A stretch of 64,000 nucleotides of DNA from Neorhizobium alkalisoli (GCF_007829835.1 NZ_VIWP01000003.1:806001-870000); one strand, 5' to 3'; numbered from the stretch's first letter, positions 25,700-37,200 are shown. Notes: a model not told the origin generated them from the sequence alone. Numbers and translations are program-made.

Positions 25700-26992
25700 T
25701 TATCGCTCGGTCAGCGCTTCGGAACGCGCCCGGTTGATCGGCTTCATCAGATAGCTGAGCACGGTCTTCTTGCCGGTCATGATTTCCGCAGAGGCGATCA
25801 TGCCCGGAATGATCGGATAGGATTTTCCGTTGCGCTCCAGTTCGGACTTGTTGGTCTTGACCTGCACGAGGTAATAGGTCTCGCCCTTTTCCTTCTCGAC
25901 GATACTGTCGGCGGAAACATTGGTCACCTCGCCTTCGAGGCCGCCGAAGATCGCGAAATCATAGGCCGTAATCTTGACGATTGCCGGCTGGCCACGGCGC
26001 ACGAAGGCGACATCGCGCGGCGAAATCTTGGCTTCGATCAGCAGCGTATCGGCAGTAGGCACGATGCCGGCGACGACACGGCCCGGATCGACATAACCGC
26101 CGATCGTGTTGACTTCGAGCGTATTGACGATGCCATCGACCGGAGAGCGGATGTCGGTGCGCTTGACGCGGTCGGAAGCGCCGCGGATCGTCTCGTCGAT
26201 GACCGACAGTTCGGCCAGCGCTTGGGCCTTGTCGGTAAGCGCCTGCTGGCGGATTGCCAGCAAGATTTCGCCGACCTGGAGCTTGGCTTCGTCGATCGCG
26301 CCGCGCAGGCGCGGCAGGCTTTCCTGATAGACCTTCAGCTGGCCCTGCTGATCGGTCAGCTGGCTTTCGACGGTCAGAAGCTGTGTCTGGGCAACGAGGC
26401 CCCGCTTGGCGAGCGGACCATAAAGATCGTGCTGCTTCGTGGAAGAAGCGATGTTTTGCTCGAGGCGATCGATATTCGCATTCGCCTCATTAAGCTCGTT
26501 CTGGCGCTGCATGACGCGGCCCTGCAGAACATTGAGCTTGTTTTTGTAGCTGTCCTTGTTGATGTTAAACAAGTGTTCTTCGTTGCTGCAGACATTCTGT
26601 GCAACGTCCATCACTTCCTTCGGGCAGACGAAGGGCTGGTCGTATTCGCCCTTTTCTTCCATCTGCAGCCGGGCAACCTTCGCACCGAGTGCGCGCGCCT
26701 TGGCAACGGATTCACCGAGCGTCGATTCCGTCGTCGTGTTGTTGAGCTGCACGATGAGATCGCCCTTGCGGACGATCTGGCCGACCTGAACGGCGATTTC
26801 CTGCACGATGCCGGCTTCGGACGACTGGATGATCTGTGTCTTGGAAACCGGAATGACCTTGCCTTCGCCGCGGGCGATCTCGTCGATATCGGCAATCGCC
26901 GCCCACGAGATCAGCACCGTCATACAGGCCGCAACGAGGCCGATCAGCATTCGTGCGAAGAAAGGCGGCTTGTCCTGAATATTTCCGCTCAT
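25700..26992 (-). CDS. Type I secretion membrane fusion protein (HlyD/LapC family)
   Basis: A 430-residue adaptor. One N-terminal membrane segment (MLIGLVAACMTVLISWAAIA) is followed by the periplasmic part: a split lipoyl motif (IIQSSEAGIVQEIAVQVGQI and RTDIRSPVDGIVNTLEVNTI), a long coiled-coil hairpin between about residues 95 and 290, and the C-terminal beta domain VKITAYDFAIFGGLEGEV typical of HlyD proteins. It joins the ABC transporter to TolC. The start overlaps the ABC stop (ATGA), so translation is coupled. Confidence 0.94.
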   Translation of the reverse strand: MSGNIQDKPPFFARMLIGLVAACMTVLISWAAIADIDEIARGEGKVIPVSKTQIIQSSEAGIVQEIAVQVGQIVRKGDLIVQLNNTTTESTLGESVAKARALGAKVARLQMEEKGEYDQPFVCPKEVMDVAQNVCSNEEHLFNINKDSYKNKLNVLQGRVMQRQNELNEANANIDRLEQNIASSTKQHDLYGPLAKRGLVAQTQLLTVESQLTDQQGQLKVYQESLPRLRGAIDEAKLQVGEILLAIRQQALTDKAQALAELSVIDETIRGASDRVKRTDIRSPVDGIVNTLEVNTIGGYVDPGRVVAGIVPTADTLLIEAKISPRDVAFVRRGQPAIVKITAYDFAIFGGLEGEVTNVSADSIVEKEKGETYYLVQVKTNKSELERNGKSYPIIPGMIASAEIMTGKKTVLSYLMKPINRARSEALTER

Positions 26993-29145
26993 GCCCGTCC
27001 TCCCTTCTGCATTGCCTCGATCACCTTCGCCTTCGGTCCGTCCGCGACGATCTTGCCCTTGTCGATCACGACAAGCCGGTCGACGAGGTCGAGCATGCTG
27101 TATCGGTGCGTGGCGATCACCAGCGTCGTATCGCGGCTGAACGCGGTCGACAGCTTGTTGAGCAGATGGCGCTCGCTGGCGAGGTCCATCGCGCCCGACG
27201 GCTCGTCGAGGAAGACGATCTTCGGCTTGGTCAGAAGCAGACGCGCGATTGCCAGAGCCTGCCTCTGGCCGGCCGAAAGGTTGTTGCCACGCTCGCCGAC
27301 AGGCATGTCGAAACCGCGCGGATGGTTGGCGACAAATTCCTCGACGCCGGTCATGCGGGCAACCTCGAGCAATTCCTCATCCGTCGCATCGGCCCGGCCG
27401 ATCAGAAGGTTTTCCTTCACTGTGCCGGAGAAGAGGTCGGAAGACTGGCCGGCAATTGCCACCGCCGAACGCACCTCGGCCATGTGATATTGACGGATAT
27501 CGACGCCATCGATCATCATCCGGCCGTCGGACGGCAGGAAGAGCCCGTCGAGAAGCCGGCCGAGCGTCGTCTTGCCCGAGCCGATGCGGCCGATAATGCC
27601 GACCCGCTCGCCCGGCGCAACGCTAAGCGACAGCTGGTTGATGACGGGATAATCCGAGCCCGGATATTGGAACGAGACGTTCTGGAAGCTGAAACCGCCG
27701 CGGGTGATCTGGCGATTGACGAAGCCGACCGTCGAAGGCCGATCTTCCGGCTGCTTCATGATCTGGTCGAGAATGTTGAGCGACATCATCGCCTGGCGGA
27801 AACGGGCAAGCGCCATGGCGATCTGCCCGAGCGGTGCCCCGGCGCGGCCGGCCAGCATCACGGTCGCGATGATCGCGCCCATTGCCAGATGGCCCTCCGA
27901 AAACTCGTAGGTGCCGGCGATGACGATCAGCACGCTGACCATCTGCTGCACGAGATTGGTCATGTTCACGGCATTCGAGGATATGTGTTTGATATCCTCG
28001 CTGGTGCGGCTGGAAAGCTTCATCAGCTCCTGCCAGCGGCGCAGCATGCCGGCTTCGGCGCGCAGCGATTTCAGCGTCTCGATCGTCGAGATCGTCTCGA
28101 CAAGCAGCGACTGACGGCGCGAGGCCTCGTTTGTGGCAGCCGCCATGCGGTGGCCGATCTTCGCCTGGGCATGCAGGCCGATCAGCACGGAAAGGACGAG
28201 CGCTACCGCCGGAATAACCACCAACCAGCCCGAAATCAGATAGATCACGGCAAGGAAGATGAAGACGAAGGCCGTATCGATGAAAAGGCCGATCGTGTTC
28301 GACGTGAAGAATTCACGCACGAACTCGTATTGCGTGACGCGGTTGGCATATTCGCCGGTCGACATCGGCCGCGACGCCATCGTCGCATTCAGCACCTTGT
28401 CGAAGATCATCTGCGACAGGCGCAGGTCGGCATTACGGCCGGCATAATCGATCAGCGACGAACGCGCGGTTTTGAGAAGGAAATCGAACGTATAGGCAAG
28501 CGTGATGCCGAGCGCGAGGACCCAGAGCGTCGGAAACGCCTTGTTCGGCAGGACGCGGTCATAGACGTTCATCGTGAAGAGCGGCGATGCCAGCGCGATC
28601 AGGTTGATGAACAGCGCCGCCAGGATCACCCGCATATAGGTGCGCCAGTAGGGAACCAGCGCCCGCATCAGCCAGTGACGCCGCTCGAATTCGCCCGCGG
28701 CGCCGACAGACGCGTTTTCGGAACCGTTCTGATAAAAAAGCGTGAAGGCAAAGCCGAGTTTTGGCCTGAGCGCGACGAATTCCTCGCGGGTCAGCGTTCC
28801 GGCACCTTCAGAGGAGGTCGAGATATCGGTGACGTAATTGCCCCCGTCATCGACTTCGAGCAACGGTAGCACGCCGCCATTTTCGAAGACGATGATTGCC
28901 GGACAATCGAAATTGCCGTCCTGACACTCGCGTTCGCCATGGCGCATGACTTCGAGGCCGATACGCTGGGCAAGATGTTCGACATCGTCCAGCTCAAGCG
29001 ATTCCGAAATCTCGTCCGGCAGGCCGGAGAAGAGGACGATGTCCGATGTCGGGCGCCCGTAAAAGCTCGCGACGGACCTGAAGGCAGTTTTAAATGTCCT
29101 AAACGACCTTGTTTCTGCTTGGTCCAGCTTTACGTTCAGCATCAT
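26989..29145 (-). CDS. Type I secretion ABC transporter with C39-like domain (LapB family)
   Basis: A 718-residue exporter. Residues about 1-135 form a C39-like domain in which the peptidase Cys is replaced (TFKTAFRSVASFYGRP), so it binds rather than cuts the substrate, as in LapB and HlyB. A six-helix membrane domain follows from about residue 150. The nucleotide-binding domain has Walker A GRIGSGKTT near 521, signature NLSAGQRQAL near 620, Walker B IVFLDEPSGAMD near 643 and the H-loop IATHR. It drives secretion of the giant adhesin. The start could be ATG 29145, ATG 29142 or TTG 29154; none has an ideal ribosome site. Confidence 0.94.
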   Translation of the reverse strand: MMLNVKLDQAETRSFRTFKTAFRSVASFYGRPTSDIVLFSGLPDEISESLELDDVEHLAQRIGLEVMRHGERECQDGNFDCPAIIVFENGGVLPLLEVDDGGNYVTDISTSSEGAGTLTREEFVALRPKLGFAFTLFYQNGSENASVGAAGEFERRHWLMRALVPYWRTYMRVILAALFINLIALASPLFTMNVYDRVLPNKAFPTLWVLALGITLAYTFDFLLKTARSSLIDYAGRNADLRLSQMIFDKVLNATMASRPMSTGEYANRVTQYEFVREFFTSNTIGLFIDTAFVFIFLAVIYLISGWLVVIPAVALVLSVLIGLHAQAKIGHRMAAATNEASRRQSLLVETISTIETLKSLRAEAGMLRRWQELMKLSSRTSEDIKHISSNAVNMTNLVQQMVSVLIVIAGTYEFSEGHLAMGAIIATVMLAGRAGAPLGQIAMALARFRQAMMSLNILDQIMKQPEDRPSTVGFVNRQITRGGFSFQNVSFQYPGSDYPVINQLSLSVAPGERVGIIGRIGSGKTTLGRLLDGLFLPSDGRMMIDGVDIRQYHMAEVRSAVAIAGQSSDLFSGTVKENLLIGRADATDEELLEVARMTGVEEFVANHPRGFDMPVGERGNNLSAGQRQALAIARLLLTKPKIVFLDEPSGAMDLASERHLLNKLSTAFSRDTTLVIATHRYSMLDLVDRLVVIDKGKIVADGPKAKVIEAMQKGGRA

Positions 29146-29176
29146 CCTCGCCAATCCAGTCTACGGCATCGCCATG

Positions 29177-29272
29177 CCCGAAAATCGGACTCGACTTTCG
29201 GGGAGCACGATGCTGCAGTTCAAAAGATCTAGCGCGTCCTGTGTGCGTCCGAATGGACGCACGACGCACTAG
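29177..29272. repeat. RIME1-like intergenic repeat with two palindromes
   Basis: This 96-bp stretch fills the tolC-ABC gap. Palindrome 1 pairs CCCGAAA (29177-29183) with TTTCGGG near 29196-29202, followed by AGCACGATGC. Palindrome 2 runs from CTAG (29229-29232) to CTAG (29269-29272), with TGCGTCC and GGACGCA pairing around a GAAT loop. Two large palindromes joined by a short linker is the layout of the rhizobial RIME1 element, known to be about 108 bp. Its last CTAG provides the tolC stop codon. Confidence 0.7.
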
Positions 29273-30747
29273 CGGATGGGCGCCAGGAGATCCATTGGCA
29301 GGCCGGCCTTCTGACGCGAGTCAAACTCCGTATAGCCAGGGTTCACAACGCCACCCGGTACAACAAACTCACTCCGGGCATAAGCCTCGGCCTGCGCGAC
29401 GGGCTTCATCTTCATCGATTGAAGCAGACTGCCGGACGCAGCGAGGATCTTATATTCTGCGAAAAGCGACGCGAACTTCGCGGTTTCCGCAAGAATGCTG
29501 GTATTGAAGCGCGTGTTCTGCGCGTCGAGAACGTCGAGCAGCGAGCGCTGGTTGACCTTGAACTGCTCGCGGTAGGAGCTGACAAGGTTCGCATTGACCG
29601 AGGCCTGGCTGCCGAGAATGCCGGCCAGCTTGGCCCGGCTCACACGCTCGTTCCAGGCTGAACGGACGGATTCCTCGACTTCGCGATGCGCCTGGGCAAG
29701 GCCATAACGCTGCTCGCTGGCGCGGCGGATCTGCTCCTGTTCGCGGGCGGTATCGATGCCGCCACGATAGAGGTTCCAGCGCGCACGGACGCCGACCTGA
29801 AAGTCGTTCGTATTGCCCTTGTCGCCATCGACGTCGTTGCCGACGCGAGCGCTACCCTGCAGGTCAACCTTCGGCAGGTAAGCCGACTTTGCACCACGCA
29901 CACCGGCATCCGCCGCATCGACGTCAGCATCGGCCGCATGAACCTGCGGGCTGTTCGTCTTGGCGATCGCGACGGATTCGTTGAGCGTCTTCGGGATATA
30001 CTTTGCCAGCGAGATCGGCATCTTGACCGAGCCGATCGGCTCGCCGACGGTCTTCAGGAAGCGGATCTTGGTTGCTTCGAGTTCCTGCTGGGCTTCGACG
30101 AGGCGCGCACGTGCAGCCTCAAGCCGCTCACGACCCTGCAGCCGGTCAGCGTCGGTCAGCGCCCCGCCTTGGATGCCCTGGCCGATATCGCCGACGATCT
30201 GGTTATGCGCGGAGACGTTCTGCTGCGCGATGCCGACGATCTTCGACTGGAGAATGTATTCGAGATAATCCTGCGTAGCCTGCAGGGCCAGCGATTCCGA
30301 CCGTTCGACGACACGGAACGAGGCACCATCGACACGCGAGGCCTGCTCCTCGACCTGCGCACGACGATTGCCGCCGTCGAACAGTGTCTGGGTGACCGTC
30401 AGGCTCGTATCGGAAGAGGTGAAGTATTCATGGTCCTTTGTCAGCGTGCCCGTCGAGCTGTTCGACAGGCGCCGGCGGCCCACCCCCGCTTCAAGATCGA
30501 TCGACGGCAGATAGAGGCCACGAGCCTGGCGCAGTTCGAATTCGACCGCTTCCCGGTTCTGGACGGCCTGCATGATCTGCGGGTTCGTCTTCAAGGTTTT
30601 CGCAACAGCTTCATCAAGCGTCATCGCGTTCGCAGGTGCACAAAAAGCACCCGTCAAAGCTACAGTCGCCAACAGCGCCGCGTAAATTCTTTTTCGCTTA
30701 AACAATCTGACGCCCCTCGCCGAATTAAGTCCCACGGCGGTATTCAT
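29269..30747 (-). CDS. TolC-family outer membrane protein of the type I secretion system
   Basis: A 492-residue outer-membrane channel. A signal peptide ends near APANAMTLDEAVAKTL, followed by two repeats of the TolC fold (QIMQAVQNREAVEFELRQAR, LTVTQTLFDGGNRRAQ; then PQVHAADADVDAADAGVRGA and WNLYRGGIDTAREQEQIRRA). The C-terminus ends in a short tail LLAPIR and the stop lies in a RIME-like palindrome. It lies between the adhesin gene and the ABC gene on the same strand, with an AT-rich promoter region upstream, so it may have its own promoter. Confidence 0.93.
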   Translation of the reverse strand: MNTAVGLNSARGVRLFKRKRIYAALLATVALTGAFCAPANAMTLDEAVAKTLKTNPQIMQAVQNREAVEFELRQARGLYLPSIDLEAGVGRRRLSNSSTGTLTKDHEYFTSSDTSLTVTQTLFDGGNRRAQVEEQASRVDGASFRVVERSESLALQATQDYLEYILQSKIVGIAQQNVSAHNQIVGDIGQGIQGGALTDADRLQGRERLEAARARLVEAQQELEATKIRFLKTVGEPIGSVKMPISLAKYIPKTLNESVAIAKTNSPQVHAADADVDAADAGVRGAKSAYLPKVDLQGSARVGNDVDGDKGNTNDFQVGVRARWNLYRGGIDTAREQEQIRRASEQRYGLAQAHREVEESVRSAWNERVSRAKLAGILGSQASVNANLVSSYREQFKVNQRSLLDVLDAQNTRFNTSILAETAKFASLFAEYKILAASGSLLQSMKMKPVAQAEAYARSEFVVPGGVVNPGYTEFDSRQKAGLPMDLLAPIR

Positions 30748-31273
30748 ATACTGCAGCGAAATTCTTGGGAAGTATTATCACCTTGGCTTCAGCTTCCAAG
30801 CCCTACTTAATATATTCCGCAATCCAAGGTTAATCACGCAAAGATTCCTCTGCATCTATATGTTTTCAATAAGATTTTTTTTCATCTGAAAAATCGCCCA
30901 AAAAAGCACCCAAAAATGGTTCCTGCATCGAAGCGATACATTTGCCCAAAGTGTAGCCGCCGAGCCACAATTGGAGAGCATTCGCCCTCTGGTAGAAAGT
31001 GTAAATCGGGATCGCGCAAACATACCGAAGCGCATTTTGGACGCTAAGACAGGCATCTCGGGCAAGACTATTGCAGGATCGATTCGCCCGCAGCTGCGAA
31101 CACGGCTTCGCCTTTAACCGCCCTCGCGACACCTGAAGCGGTATCCTCTTGCCGCACATTTGGGCGCGCCGTGACTGCCGGAGGTTCGGCCATTCGATCT
31201 AACCTGAAGCCATAAAATCAGAAAAGGCGCCGAAGCGCCTTTTCGATGATAAAAAGAGATCTGTTCTCTTCCA
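30748..31273. other. Intergenic region between the adhesin and tolC genes
   Basis: 526 bp without a convincing gene. The tolC-proximal part (30748-30950) is AT-rich compared with the flanks and probably holds the tolC promoter on the minus strand. The part from about 30960 to 31200 has mixed composition and no good ribosome site or codon pattern. A strong terminator for the adhesin lies at 31221-31244. A small RNA cannot be excluded. Confidence 0.5.
31221..31244 (-). terminator. Rho-independent terminator of the adhesin gene
   Basis: GAAAAGGCGC (31221-31230) and GCGCCTTTTC (31235-31244) form a perfect 10-bp stem. Read on the minus strand, the loop is TTCG, an extra-stable tetraloop, and the stem ends in TTTTC, giving a U-rich tail. 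It begins about 30 bp beyond the adhesin stop. Confidence 0.88.
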
Positions 31274-34200
31274 TTACACGTGATTGATGTCAGTCGAGTG
31301 CTTCTGATCGTCGAACAGGATTTTGACCGCCTCGGTATGCCCTTGAACTACGGCAATGTCCTGCCAGCTGTTGGCAGCGACCTGGGCGCTGATGACCGTA
31401 TTTCCACCGCTAACAGAAGCGTGGATGTTCGCCGTAGCCTCCGCCTGCGATGCTTGGTGGCCCAGCAGCGTATCGAGAAGCTTCGAGACATCAACGGCAT
31501 CACCTTCGTTCGAATGGTAGTCCGTAATGATGTCCTTGATGCCAAGGTTATTAAGTGCCGTTGCATCGAACACGAAAGTGTCCTTGCCACCTCCACCGGT
31601 CAGCGTATCCATACCGGCGCCACCGGCAAGGATATCGTCGCCGTTCTCGCCATAGAGACGGTCGTCGCCGGCATTGCCGATCAACGTGTTCGAGGACGAA
31701 TTGCCCGCGAGGTAGTCGTCGCCAAGGCCACCTATCAGGCCTTCAATGCTTAACAACTGGTCGCCAAGAGCGTCACCTTTCAGCTGGCCATTACCGGGGT
31801 CACCCTGGCCACCGTGATTGTTCGTCGCATTCCCGCTGTCGTTTAGATTGATGAAGACAGCTGAGGCACTACCCGAATAATCGGCGAAGTCGAAGCCAGC
31901 GCCACCATTCAAGGTATCCGCACCAGCGCCGCCGACAAGAATATCATCGCCATCTTCACCGTTGAGGACATCGTTTCCGCCTCGGCCATAAAGGACATCA
32001 TTGCCCCTGCCGCCATAAAGTCCATCGCTGCCGGTGTCAGAGCCGATCAGAAGATCATTCCCAGTTCCGTCACCGGCGTTCGTATATGGACCATCACCGA
32101 AGAGATTGCTGCCACCCGATGTGTTCGACACCAGAATATCGCTTCCAGCACCACCGATGATATTTTCTCCGGCCGCAGAATTATCGATAAGGAAGTCCGC
32201 ACCTGATGTCCCTGCCGCAGCGGCATTGGCGACGAGATTAATTGTCGCAGTCGCTGTTACGTGATTGACGCCGTCGAACACCGTGTAATCGAAGCTTCCA
32301 GCCGAGTTGTAGGGGAACAAGACATATTTGTGGTCTGCGGACAATGTTGCACCGCTTACCGACGTCACGGAAAGCGCATCCCCTTCGGCATCGGTCGCTC
32401 CCTGCAAAAGTGCCAGCACAGGTATCGAAAACTTTGTAGTGCTGCCGTTCGGATCTGCGAATGCCGCCAAGCGATTGGCGTCGTAATCGACGACAATGGT
32501 CTTATTAGGAACAACCGGTGCCGCATTCTCTTGCACGTCACCGATGGCAATTGTCATCGTCTGCGATGAGACCAGCGTTCCGTCTGAAGCCTGTACCGTG
32601 ATCTGGTGCGATTGCGCCGTCTCATAATCGAGAACAGCTCCAGTCGCGACAGTCACGACACCAGTCAGCGCATCGATGGTGAAACGCCCACCAGCATTAT
32701 CAGTCAGCGAATAGTGGATCGTGTCGCCATCCCGATCGGTGGAATGAGCGGTAATTCCCACGACTGTACCAGCTACGGCATTCTCATCGACCTTGTTCGC
32801 CGCGCCATCCGTATCGACCGGTATTGTCGGAGCATCGTTTGTCCCCGTCAGCCTGACGACGACATCCTGGGTCGTGAAGCCGCCATGACCGTCTGCAATC
32901 TTGATCTGATAGGTCTGGTCGACAATCTGTCCGGCAGTCAGATATTGCAGTGAGCTTTCGTCCACTGCGAAGTGCCAGGACACCTTGCCGGAACCGTCGC
33001 CTGTCGTATCGTCGGTCACCGCCGCCACGAACGTGCCAAGATAGCCGCTGGCAGCCGGAACCGTCGTCACGGTATGCTGATCGGTGAGATCAACATCTGT
33101 AAAGTTGATGACGCCATGAGTGCCCTCGCTAGGCACAGCCTTCACGGAGATATTGTCGAGATTGATCCCGCCGGTTACACCGTAGCCGGCAAAGGTAAGC
33201 TTTGTGGAAGCAGATGTAGCCACTGCCATGAAGCTAAATTCGACGAGAGGTGCCGCGTCGCTGCCGGTGTTCGGAATGTCCGCTCCGGCCTTGGCGAAAT
33301 AGGTCTGTCCATTCCAGGTCACGGTCATACCGGTATCGATCCAGCCATAGGATCTGCCGATCTGGAAGCGAACCTCATAGAGTCCGCCTTCTGCAGTCTG
33401 AAGCGTTTGCGACAATGTATCGGGCGTCGTGGAGTGTGAATAGAACTGGTAGACATTACTGCCGCCGACGGAACCGCCGCCACTCCAACTGCCTTCGCCC
33501 TTCACGATTTCCCAATTCGCGTAGCCACCGAAAGTGCCGTCCTTGACCAATTCGACAGATGCCGGAGCAGGTGTCGCATCTTCGATGACAGTACCGGCAA
33601 AATCACCGGAGCCAATGACCGGATCATCGTTAACCGGAGTGATATGCACAGTGATTGTCTGGCTGACTTCCTTAGCATCGAGACCCTGGTCGCCCAGATC
33701 GCTGTAGGTAAGCTTCACCGTGGCGTCGCCGTTATAGTTCGCATCCGGCTTGTAGCTGATTGCGGTACCACTGTCGGCATCGATGATCTGATCGAGTGGG
33801 CCGTTATTGCCAGCCATGCCGGTCAGCACGATCGTTGCACCGGCATAGATCGGCCCATTGCCGGCGGCATGACCGTCGACAGAGACGACCGTCAGACCAA
33901 GGCTTGCATAGTGGGTGAGATCAAGAGTGATCGTCCCATGCGTCGCGGAAAGCGTTAGCTGGCCGGGAGCATCGCCGTCGCGATCCTCGAAGGTGATCTT
34001 CGTGTCGCTGAAGGTCGGGTCGTTGAATTCCAGCTTGCCGTCTTCGTCGATCGTCACTTCCATCGTCCGATCGCCGGTCGTGTTGGTGGCGGCTGTCGGC
34101 GTATCGTTCGTGCCGCTGACATTGTAGGTCAGCGTCAGCGGAGCGCTTGATGCGCCGCCATCGTCGGTGACGACGACCGAGACGTGATGGGTCTCGCTCA

Positions 34201-37200
34201 CAGCCGTCTGTTCGGCCGAGTGGAAGATGACCGTCTTGAGGATGGCATTCAGTTCGGCCGCAGTGAACGTGCCGCCGCCAGCCTTGGTGATGATCAGCTC
34301 GCTGCCCGCCTTTTCACTCTGGGTGATGGTGATCGAGCCATTGTTGAGCACCAGGCCGGTCTGGTCCGACTGGCGGATGAACAGCGTGTCACCGGGCTTG
34401 TCCGAGGTCAGCTTGATCGAGGCGTAATGGTCGCTGTCGACGTCCGTTACCGTCAGGTTGGTGCTTGCCAGCAGCTTGTAACCATCGAGCTTCGAATAGT
34501 TCGTACCGTCCGGCTCGACATAGGCGATCGTCGTGTTGGTCGCCGCCAGTTCCGGCGCGTCATTGACGGCCGTCACGTTGATGTCGATCGTCTTGGTCGC
34601 TTCCTTTGCCGGGCCGATGCCGAGATCGCCCTGATCGTTCATCGTCAGCGACAGGTGGTCGGGGCCGTTGTAGTTCAGGGTCGGCGTATAGGTAACGCCG
34701 CTGGTCTTCGCTCCGTTGTCAGGCCCCTTCAGCAGCAGGTCGTCCATGACCGACTTGTTGATGGCGGTAAGCACGACCGTGCCGGTGTCCTGACCGGAAA
34801 CGATCGAAATATTGTTACCGAAGCCGGTCAAATCGATATGCAGCGTTCCGTGCTGGACGGAAAGCGTCAGCGTGACCTGCCCGTCGCCGTCGCGATCCCT
34901 CGCTTCGATATCGCTGTCCTTGAGGCCGGCATTGGCCAGATTGAGCGGCGTGTCTTCGGCAGTGGTGATGGAAAGCTGGGTGTTGCCATCCCAGGTCGGC
35001 GTGTCGTTGGTGCCGGTGACATCAACGGTCACCTTCAGCGGGGCGCTGGCCGAGCCGCTTTCGTCGTAAACCGAGATGTTGACATGCCGGTCCGGCGTGT
35101 CGGAGGCAACCTCGTCGCCGGTCACGAAACGGACCAGCTTGATCGCTTCGGCAACCTGGGCTGCCGAAAGCGTGCTGCCATCAACCCGGCTGACGGTAAT
35201 TTCCGATCCGTGTCCGCCGACGCTGTTGTTCTGGTTGACGAACTGCAGGACGATACCACCGGCCAGCGTGCGGCCACCGGCCGACGTGGACATGTTGAGG
35301 AGATCGCCGGCCAGCGGGTCGGAGATCGTCATGACGATCTTGGTGAAGGCCGTGCTGTCGACATCCGTCACCGTGACGCCGAGATTGGCGAAGATGAAGG
35401 ACCCGTTTTCGTTGGAACCATCCGGCTCCGTATAGGCCGTTGCCGTCGAGACTGCATGCAGGACCGGATCGAAGAGATCGTCCAGCTTGATGGTCGTGCC
35501 GTCGGTGAAGACGAAATTCTCGAAATTCGTGAACTTGTCGGTGACGGAGGCACCATTGATCATATGAGTGATCTCGGCGCCGATCACGGTCGTGCCGTCG
35601 GCCGCATAGACCTTGGTGTAGACGTCGTTCGCCGCATCGTAACCGAAGCCGAGGATGACCTTGTCACCCGCAGTTTCCGATCCGTTGCCGCCGTCGGCCA
35701 CGACGCGGTGCGCCGAAAGCCGGCCGGAAACATCCAGCGTGTCGTCACCCTCGCCACCATTGAAGGTGATCGTGTTCTGGGCGAGACCGGTGCCGTTCAG
35801 GTTGCCGGAGACGGTCAGCGTGTCGTTGCCGGCACCACCGTTGATGACGATCTCTTCGACATTGGTGACCGAAGAGGTCGAGCCGTCGACGCCGACTTCC
35901 AGCTTTGCATCACCGTCATTGTTGCTGATGGTGAACACGTTGTTCGCCGCCGAGCCGGTGACATTCAGCGTATCCGTGTCTGCGCCGCCGTCGATCGTGT
36001 CGACGCCGTCGCCGGTCGTGTAGTTGAACGTGTCGTTGCCGGCGCCGCCATAAAGCGTGTCGTTACCGGTTCCGCCGACCAGCGTGTCGTTTCCATCATC
36101 ACCGTAGAGCGTGTCGTTGCCGGCACCGCCCATGATCCAGTCGGCACCGCCGCCGCCGTGGATGACGTTGTCGCCGCTGCTGCCGTTGATGATATCGGCA
36201 TAATTCGTGCCGGTGATGTTCTCGATGCTGACCAGCGTGTCGTGTTCGACCGTGCCGTTGTTTACGGCAGTCGCAAGATCGGCGTAGCTCATCGACTGCG
36301 CTGCAGCGATTGAGGTCTGCCAGCCCGAGCCGAGCTGAACATAGATGCCAGCGCTTTCGCCGGCATAGTCGGCCGTATCGATACCGTCGCCGCCATCGAG
36401 AAGATCGGAGCCTGCACCGCCGACCAGCGTATCATTGCCGGCCTCGCCGTAGAGCTTGTCGTCACCCGCGCCGCCCGAGATCCAGTCGGCACCGCCGCCA
36501 CCCTTGATGACGTTATCGCCGCTGCTGCCCTGGATGATATCGGCATAGTCGGTACCGGTGACGTTTTCTATGCTGACCAGCGTGTCATGCTCGACCGAAC
36601 CGTCGTTGATACCAGCCACGAGACCGGCATAACCCAAGGCCTGTGCATCAGCACGTGAAGTCGCCCAGCCCGAACCGAGCTGGACATAGACGCCTGCAGC
36701 GTCGCCGGCATAGCTGACCGTATCGATGCCGTCACCGCCATCGATCAGATCGCTGCCCTTGCCACCGGAAATCGTGTCATTGCCGGCACCACCATAGAGC
36801 TTGTCGTCTCCGGCCGAGCCGATGATCGTGTCATTGCCCTCGCCACCGTCAAGCGTGACGGCAACCTGCGGGCCGCTGGTGTTCAAGAGGTGGGCATCGA
36901 TCGTATCGTCGCCGCCCTTGCCTTCGATCGTGAGTTCGCCGGTGCTGATCGCGTAGATCGACGGAATGCCGCTGCCATAGATGCTCAGCAGATTGGAATT
37001 GCCCTCGACATTGATCGTTTCGCCGGTTCCGAGACCGGTGAGCGTCAGCTTGTCGGCGCCATCCGCCTGGTTGAGCGTGATGTTTTCAACGCTCGTCGCG
37101 ATGATATCGACGATGCCGTCGCCATCGATATCGAGCGTGAAGCCGCCAGCGGTCAGCGTCATGACCGCCTTGTCATCGCCGGCACCGCTGGTCACGTTCA

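Noticed and set aside
25628..28869. Plus-strand frames of 619 and 638 residues opposite hlyD and the ABC gene
   Set aside because: No recognisable domain, and the minus strand holds clear HlyD and ABC motifs.
30866..31159. A 97-residue minus-strand frame between adhesin and tolC
   Set aside because: Composition and codon use are unlike neighbours, no ribosome site and no recognised pattern.
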